A DNA stretch of 64,000 bases from Phocaeicola massiliensis B84634 = Timone 84634 = DSM 17679 = JCM 13223 (GTDB taxonomy: Bacteria > Bacteroidota > Bacteroidia > Bacteroidales > Bacteroidaceae), in contig NZ_KB905472.1 in NCBI RefSeq assembly GCF_000382445.1, positions 1,348,276-1,412,275 on the forward strand. The letters are read 5' to 3'. This document shows positions 59,546 through 64,000 of the stretch, in pieces. The notes under the pieces were generated by a model, which saw nothing but the letters and a program-made list of their open reading frames with translations, did no database searches and had not been told where the DNA came from. Position 1 is the stretch's first letter; every line of letters starts with the position of its first letter. The position numbers and the translations under genes were made by a program.

Positions 59546-61882
59546 TTATGCCATACCCAGCAGTTCCTTGACCATTTTCTCCACTTCATCGTTCACCCGT
59601 TTGAAGTTGCGGTTCAGCATGATTTCCTTCTCGCGGTCGTTCTTGAACTCATAGATTTTCGGCAGCGGTACATAGTGGTCCTCTTCGTCCTTAATCTTCT
59701 TCATGTCGAAGTGCGTCTTGCAGAAGTACTTCGTGGTCTTGAACTCCTCCGACTGCTCAATGTCGAAGTGGTTCAGCATCCGCTCGTCCGTAGCCGTGAA
59801 GTCACGGGCAGCCTGACCCGCCAGCCAACCGGTCGCCATATCCGCAATCTTGGCAGCAGGCACCAGGTAGTCCATCTTTTCGGAGATGGTGGTCGATACC
59901 TTGTTGTCGTTGATGGAGATGGACCGGGAAGTCTGCTTCGCCTTGCCAAACACATCATTCTGCGCCCATTCCAGGGTTTCCTTGTTACGGGCAGCACCCA
60001 TGAAGATGTTACCGCAGGTCGTGATAATCTTCTGCATGCCTACCTTGCCGTAGTCAGCCTCCAGCTGTGGCAGCTCCTGAAAGCCCAGGGTCACCGCCAC
60101 CTTGTTGGAGCGGGCCGTACCAATCAAGCGGTCAATCTTATGGAAATAGAGTGTAGGCAGCTCATCCACAATGATGCTCACCGGGATATTGCCTTTTGAG
60201 TTTACTCGGGTAATCAGTCGGTTCAGCACCAGTGCATTCAATGAACCGATGACCTGTTCCTTCTCCGGGTCGTTGGCAATCACGAGATAACTTGGATTTG
60301 CCTTGTCAGAAATCTTCAAGTCGAAGTCGTCCCCCGTAAACACCCAGTAGGCTTCCGGAGATACCAGCCGGGCTGCATTGACACGAAGGGTACCCACCAT
60401 ACCTTCCAACTGGTCGTTCGCCTTGTTCTCGTAGGCACTCTTGAAGGGAGCCATGAGGGAAGCAATCTTGTCGTCCTGCATGAGAATGTTGAACACCTGG
60501 TCGTAGGACCTGCCTAAGAAAGAAAGCACATGCGGCATGTCCGAGAACTCCCCGGTGATGGTGTCCGGCTCTACTTCCTTGCCTTTATCATCTTCGTACC
60601 AGCAGCGTTCTATGTGAACTTGTTTGCCCGTCCGGTCCAAATACGAGAAGCCGTTTAAATCCACAAACATTCGGTCTTCATCCGTTGACACATCGTTTCC
60701 GTCTTTGTCCACAAAGTCCAGGATGATGTTTCCCTTTGTATCGAGTGCATGGTAATCGTCCCAGTTCCGTATCACCAGTTCCAGTTTATTTCCCTCGGGT
60801 ATGACCACTTCGGAGTCTGGTGCCAGAGAAACATAGCGTTTCAGCTTCTTGCCATTCTTGAAGCCTACCGGATGGAAGTTCACAAAGAAATAGATGATGG
60901 CTGCCAGGAAGTTCTCTGCCGAGTTGGTGAAGAAGGCTTCCGAACCGCCCTTCTTTTCACCGCCTCCCTTGTTTAAGGAAGCCAGCAAGGTAGCAGCGGT
61001 TTCCGAAGCTGCCGCCAAGTCCGGAATGTACTTGCGCTGAATCGGATTGATGCGGTCGGAATACTCCACGTCCGTAAAGTTGATAATGCGAAAGCCACAG
61101 TTTTGTGGCAGTTTACCAGCCTTGCGGTTCTTGCAATACTGATAGAAAAGTGTCTTGGCCAATGTAGGAAACTTAAAATCGTAGCACATGATAGCAAATC
61201 CCTTGGCAGCGTGCTGCCGGATAAAGGGATCGATGATGCCGAAAGACTTACCCGAACCCGGCGTACCCAATACAATCGTTCCACGGAAGGGATTGATAAT
61301 GTTGATCCAGCCCTTGTGCATCTTCTGCTTCCAGTAGTAAATCATCGGGATGTTCACCGAATAGTCATTGGCTACCAGAGCCTCCGACTGCTGGAACGAT
61401 TCGTTCTCAAAGTTGAAGCGGTCTTCACCTACCTTGTAGTTGTAGTACTTGGCAATGCCGTCCAGTCCCTGATGCACCAGCATGGTACCTACGACCGAAC
61501 AGAGCGCATAGAGGATGCGGTTGGCCGGGAAGCCGAACCAGCTCATGCCGACATTCATGCCGTGAAAGATAAAGCACATGCCGACCAATGTCAATCCCGC
61601 CAGCACCGGATAGATGACCATTGTCTTGACGTTGAACTTCAGCGCCTTCTTTGCCTTGGTTCCGATACAGACTACACAGATGCAAATCAGTTCTGCCACC
61701 TTGCAGCCCGACACGGAGTTGAACACCTTGAAGCGGGCCAGAAGGTCCAGGATAAACTGCGTGACACGGTTATCCGCCGTGATGGGAAGATTCATCACAA
61801 TCTCGATGATGAGAAAGATGTAGATGCAACTGCGGAAGTAGTTGTACATCTGTTGCTGTTCCCGGGTTTCTTCGAATGCCAT
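59546..61882 (-). CDS. traG: Type IV coupling protein TraG
   Basis: A 778-residue VirD4/TraG-type ATPase. The N-terminal 150 residues hold several membrane helices (IYIFLIIEIVMNLPI; VIYPVLAGLTLVGMCFIFHG). The P-loop is VLGTPGSGKSFGIIDPFIRQ, Walker B PVSIIVDELPTLYFHK, and TLGFQELPQLEADYGKVG follows. It recruits the relaxase-DNA complex and pumps it into the type IV channel. A relaxase is not seen in the window. It precedes traX directly and follows traO by 34 bases. Confidence 0.95.
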   Translation of the reverse strand: MAFEETREQQQMYNYFRSCIYIFLIIEIVMNLPITADNRVTQFILDLLARFKVFNSVSGCKVAELICICVVCIGTKAKKALKFNVKTMVIYPVLAGLTLVGMCFIFHGMNVGMSWFGFPANRILYALCSVVGTMLVHQGLDGIAKYYNYKVGEDRFNFENESFQQSEALVANDYSVNIPMIYYWKQKMHKGWINIINPFRGTIVLGTPGSGKSFGIIDPFIRQHAAKGFAIMCYDFKFPTLAKTLFYQYCKNRKAGKLPQNCGFRIINFTDVEYSDRINPIQRKYIPDLAAASETAATLLASLNKGGGEKKGGSEAFFTNSAENFLAAIIYFFVNFHPVGFKNGKKLKRYVSLAPDSEVVIPEGNKLELVIRNWDDYHALDTKGNIILDFVDKDGNDVSTDEDRMFVDLNGFSYLDRTGKQVHIERCWYEDDKGKEVEPDTITGEFSDMPHVLSFLGRSYDQVFNILMQDDKIASLMAPFKSAYENKANDQLEGMVGTLRVNAARLVSPEAYWVFTGDDFDLKISDKANPSYLVIANDPEKEQVIGSLNALVLNRLITRVNSKGNIPVSIIVDELPTLYFHKIDRLIGTARSNKVAVTLGFQELPQLEADYGKVGMQKIITTCGNIFMGAARNKETLEWAQNDVFGKAKQTSRSISINDNKVSTTISEKMDYLVPAAKIADMATGWLAGQAARDFTATDERMLNHFDIEQSEEFKTTKYFCKTHFDMKKIKDEEDHYVPLPKIYEFKNDREKEIMLNRNFKRVNDEVEKMVKELLGMA

Positions 61883-61916
61883 TGTTATTGCATTTAAAAT
61901 ACACGTTAAACGATAA

Positions 61917-62390
61917 TCAGAACGGAATCTTTACACCCACTAAGAGTCCGTTGCGGAAAGTATCTCCATGCAAGAAGTTGACGTTGTTCTTCTGGATCAG
62001 CGAAAACTCCCAGCCGTTCTGAAATACATAGCTGTATTCAAAGCCGGCTTCCACACCGAGGAAGAACTTCTTCTGGGTGGCACCGAACTGAGGACCGAGA
62101 CGGAAGCGGAGCATGCCGTTCTTGTAACGAACCAGTCGCTGCTTATAGACCAATCCGCCATCCCAGTAGTAACCCTTCCAAAATCGGCAACAGGTGGGTT
62201 TCTGCCAATGGTTCCCCACTTCACCGTAGATTTCCACGGCATTGCCATAGCTCAACGGATACTCGTAACCAATCATCGCATTCAAGGTATTCGGGAACAG
62301 GAAACCTGCATTCAGCGTGAGTTTCTTGTCCTGTGCGGATGCTGAAAGAACGGCAAACGCACAACAGATGATCATTAAAATTTTCTTCAT
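61917..62390 (-). CDS. traO: Conjugative transposon protein TraO
   Basis: A 157-residue exported protein (MKKILMIICCAFAVLSASAQ signal peptide) of the Bacteroides TraO family: a small outer-membrane beta-barrel-like sequence with alternating aromatic strands (NAMIGYEYPLSYGNAVEIYG, FFLGVEAGFEYSYVFQNGWE) ending GVKIPF. It is part of the Bacteroides mating-pair formation set and lies 12 bases after traN. Its role in the channel is not biochemically defined. Confidence 0.93.
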   Translation of the reverse strand: MKKILMIICCAFAVLSASAQDKKLTLNAGFLFPNTLNAMIGYEYPLSYGNAVEIYGEVGNHWQKPTCCRFWKGYYWDGGLVYKQRLVRYKNGMLRFRLGPQFGATQKKFFLGVEAGFEYSYVFQNGWEFSLIQKNNVNFLHGDTFRNGLLVGVKIPF

Positions 62391-62402
62391 ATCGGGTAGG
62401 TT

Positions 62403-63275
62403 TTAGCGGTAAATGTAATAGTACGGATAGCATGAAGAATTCTTCAGAATGTCCGAATCAAAGCCATCGGCATTGAGGATGTCTTCGTATTCAATGGTGA
62501 GCGTAATGACACGGCCACTGATTTGGTTCTCTGAGATTTCCAGTCGGAGTACCTTCTCATCCGGGAAGGTCAGTTTCTCAATCACCAGCACATTGCGGTA
62601 ATTCTTCTTGAACTTCTTGACCGGATTCAATGAGTAAACCGGTGTCAGTTCAATGGTCTGCGAGTTGGTGGCTTTCGTCTCTTTCTTGTCCGTCAGCTTC
62701 ACGCGAAGTTCCTCAATGTCGTAGGCAATCTTCGTCTTGTTCTGTAAAGAATAATCAATAAAGAAATAGTCCCCGATAGTATAGATGTTGTTGACGATGG
62801 CCTTCATACCGTGGGCATTCGACACCACCTGATTGTACTTGCGCTTGCTGCCATACACCGCCCACGCATAGCGCACCATTTCGGCCTTGGGCATCGATAC
62901 CTCGGGGTTGATATAGGACTGGGTATCGCTGTAAGCTACCTCAAAGATGGAGGCTGCCATATTGGGATAACGGGTATAAACCACGTCATACTGAGCGATA
63001 TGGCGCTCTCCAATCAGGGTGATAGTACCCAGCAATTCATTCTCGTCAAAGGAGGTTTTAATGGAGTCTGGCTCCAGATAAGGCTTGATGCGCACCATGT
63101 TGTCGGCGCACTGGTTGCCCATAATCTTGGTCGTGGAGATGTCCACCAATTTGATGTTCTCGGGCATAACGATGTGGGTTGTGACCTCACTGTTCACGTA
63201 GATCTTCTCCTTGGCTGCAGCCTGTACGACCATACCGAGAAGACCGAAGAAAAGTAAAAATAATTTCGCTTTCAT
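62403..63275 (-). CDS. traN: Conjugative transposon protein TraN
   Basis: A 290-residue exported protein (FLLFFGLLGMVVQAAAKEKI signal peptide) of the DUF4138/TraN family. Beta-rich body: VNSEVTTHIVMPENIKLVDI, GNQCADNMVRIKPYL and QTIELTPVYSLNPVKKFKKN. It is comparable to the VirB9-like component that forms part of the outer-membrane core complex. It is followed by traO after 12 bases; a GTAA-rich spacer separates it from traM. Confidence 0.93.
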   Translation of the reverse strand: MKAKLFLLFFGLLGMVVQAAAKEKIYVNSEVTTHIVMPENIKLVDISTTKIMGNQCADNMVRIKPYLEPDSIKTSFDENELLGTITLIGERHIAQYDVVYTRYPNMAASIFEVAYSDTQSYINPEVSMPKAEMVRYAWAVYGSKRKYNQVVSNAHGMKAIVNNIYTIGDYFFIDYSLQNKTKIAYDIEELRVKLTDKKETKATNSQTIELTPVYSLNPVKKFKKNYRNVLVIEKLTFPDEKVLRLEISENQISGRVITLTIEYEDILNADGFDSDILKNSSCYPYYYIYR

Positions 63276-63374
63276 ATTAGGTAATTCTTATGATTTACTG
63301 ATTTGATTATTTGTTGATTCCGTTACTTGTAAACTTGCTTACTCTATTGCTTGTAACCTTACTTACTCTGTGAT

Positions 63375-63391
63375 TAGTAAGATAGTTTACC
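63375..63391. repeat. 17-base post-stop element, copy 3
   Basis: TAGTAAGATAGTTTACC, 20 bases past the traM stop on the minus strand. See copy 1 at 42361. Confidence 0.8.
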
Positions 63392-63410
63392 TATTTTCAT
63401 TCTTGACCTT

Positions 63411-64000
63411 TTACCTTGCTTCCTCCGAGTTAATCAGATAGACAATCGTGTTGTACTTGATTTTCGCCTTGTTCTTGCGGATGTTGGACGAGATGGCCGA
63501 AGAAGCTGAGTTATAGACATTTTGCAAGGCTTGAAGTGCCAGGGCTTCACCGGAAATACCGGAACCGTAGCCATCCTCCGATTCAAAACTGATGTTCTGT
63601 TGCACGGCACTGGAGCTGGCATCCTTCACGAACTCACGGAAAGAACTTTCCGGTACATAGAACCCTTCCATGCCGTCATTATCGAACACAGAAAGTTTCA
63701 CGTTAATGAACTTATCACCGACCAGAATACTGGTAATGGTAGCCTTCACTCGCTGCTGTCCAAAGCCTGTCACTGTCCCATACAGGTAGGTGCCTTTCTT
63801 CAACTTGGTATTGCTGACAGTAATGTCATCCAAAAGTTTGAAGCGTAAACGAGTACCTTCCTTGGCTTTGGTAGTTTGGTCAATCATCGCCCGAATGAGC
63901 TTGGCTTCCGCTACATCATCAGGTGAGGTCACTGTGTGGAACTTCTCCGCATTGGTATCACCGGACTTGATGACAAGCTTTGGGCGGTTGCGTTCCTTTT
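63411..64000 (-). CDS. traM: Conjugative transposon protein TraM, 5' end outside the window
   Basis: The frame is open to the right edge, giving at least 196 codons. The visible part contains KAKEGTRLRFKLLDDITVSN, YLYGTVTGFGQQRVKATITS and GYGSGISGEALALQALQNVY, the C-terminal core of Bacteroides TraM (VirB10-like, linking inner and outer membranes). A GTG at 63932 is not the true start, since the frame extends past it. It heads the traM-traN-traO-traG-traX order on the minus strand. Confidence 0.9.
   Translation of the reverse strand, partial: KERNRPKLVIKSGDTNAEKFHTVTSPDDVAEAKLIRAMIDQTTKAKEGTRLRFKLLDDITVSNTKLKKGTYLYGTVTGFGQQRVKATITSILVGDKFINVKLSVFDNDGMEGFYVPESSFREFVKDASSSAVQQNISFESEDGYGSGISGEALALQALQNVYNSASSAISSNIRKNKAKIKYNTIVYLINSEEAR

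Overview
The window comes from a member of the Bacteroidales (Bacteroides/Parabacteroides type). This rests on the many TAnnTTTG promoter -7 boxes, the weak ribosome-binding sites, and a transfer region encoding Bacteroides-type TraM/TraN/TraO, a TraG coupling protein, PcfJ/PcfK and DUF3945-type proteins. Most of it reads as one integrative and conjugative element (ICE) with nested insertions. No rRNA, tRNA or CRISPR was seen.

Layout. 1-94: end of an IS66-family element that continues outside the window. 0.3-7.3 kb: regulators, small DNA-binding proteins, a large primase-ATPase, an AlbA_2/HTH regulator and an HU protein. 7.7-18.6 kb: a cupin gene divergent from an hxlR regulator. hxlR is cut in two by a 10-kb resistance island: IS4351, ermF (itself split by a complete IS66), blaOXA and aadS as two integron-type gene cassettes with recognisable attC sites, an attI-like site, a divergent truncated tyrosine recombinase, then a sugar isomerase-like gene and a sensor kinase that look like donor chromosome. 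The last 19 codons of hxlR resume at 18586. 18.7-24.1 kb: umuDC-type genes with a palindromic operator, a SLOG protein, a phosphoribosyltransferase and small ICE genes. 24.1-25.6 kb: no convincing gene, but a conserved leader, nested inverted repeats and three tandem 327-bp structured repeats. 25.7-38.1 kb: type I restriction-modification island (XRE, HsdM, tyrosine recombinase, half HsdS, Fic, half HsdS split by a second identical IS66, HsdR, HrgA-like protein). 38.1-43.1 kb: RecD2 helicase, HIRAN protein, ParA and partner. 43.5-64 kb: PcfJ/PcfK, accessory genes, toprim and ArdC proteins, a protein with a MutS-like N-terminus, a muramidase, an arsenate reductase/Ogt cargo block, TraX, TraG, TraO, TraN and the start of TraM.

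How it works together. The tra block, coupling protein, muramidase and primase/toprim proteins serve DNA transfer. ArdC probably shields incoming ssDNA, while ParA, UmuDC, RecD2 and HU help maintain the element. The restriction island and resistance island are cargo. Two key cargo genes (ermF and the N-terminal hsdS half) are inactivated by identical IS66 copies, so this host may be macrolide-sensitive at this locus and may lack the specificity subunit of this restriction system.

The most notable observation is the integron-like platform at 13.35-16.3 kb: two cassettes whose first bases are complementary to the start of their own attC, an attI-like region with repeated 12-bp boxes, and a divergent recombinase that lacks the extra patch typical of IntI.
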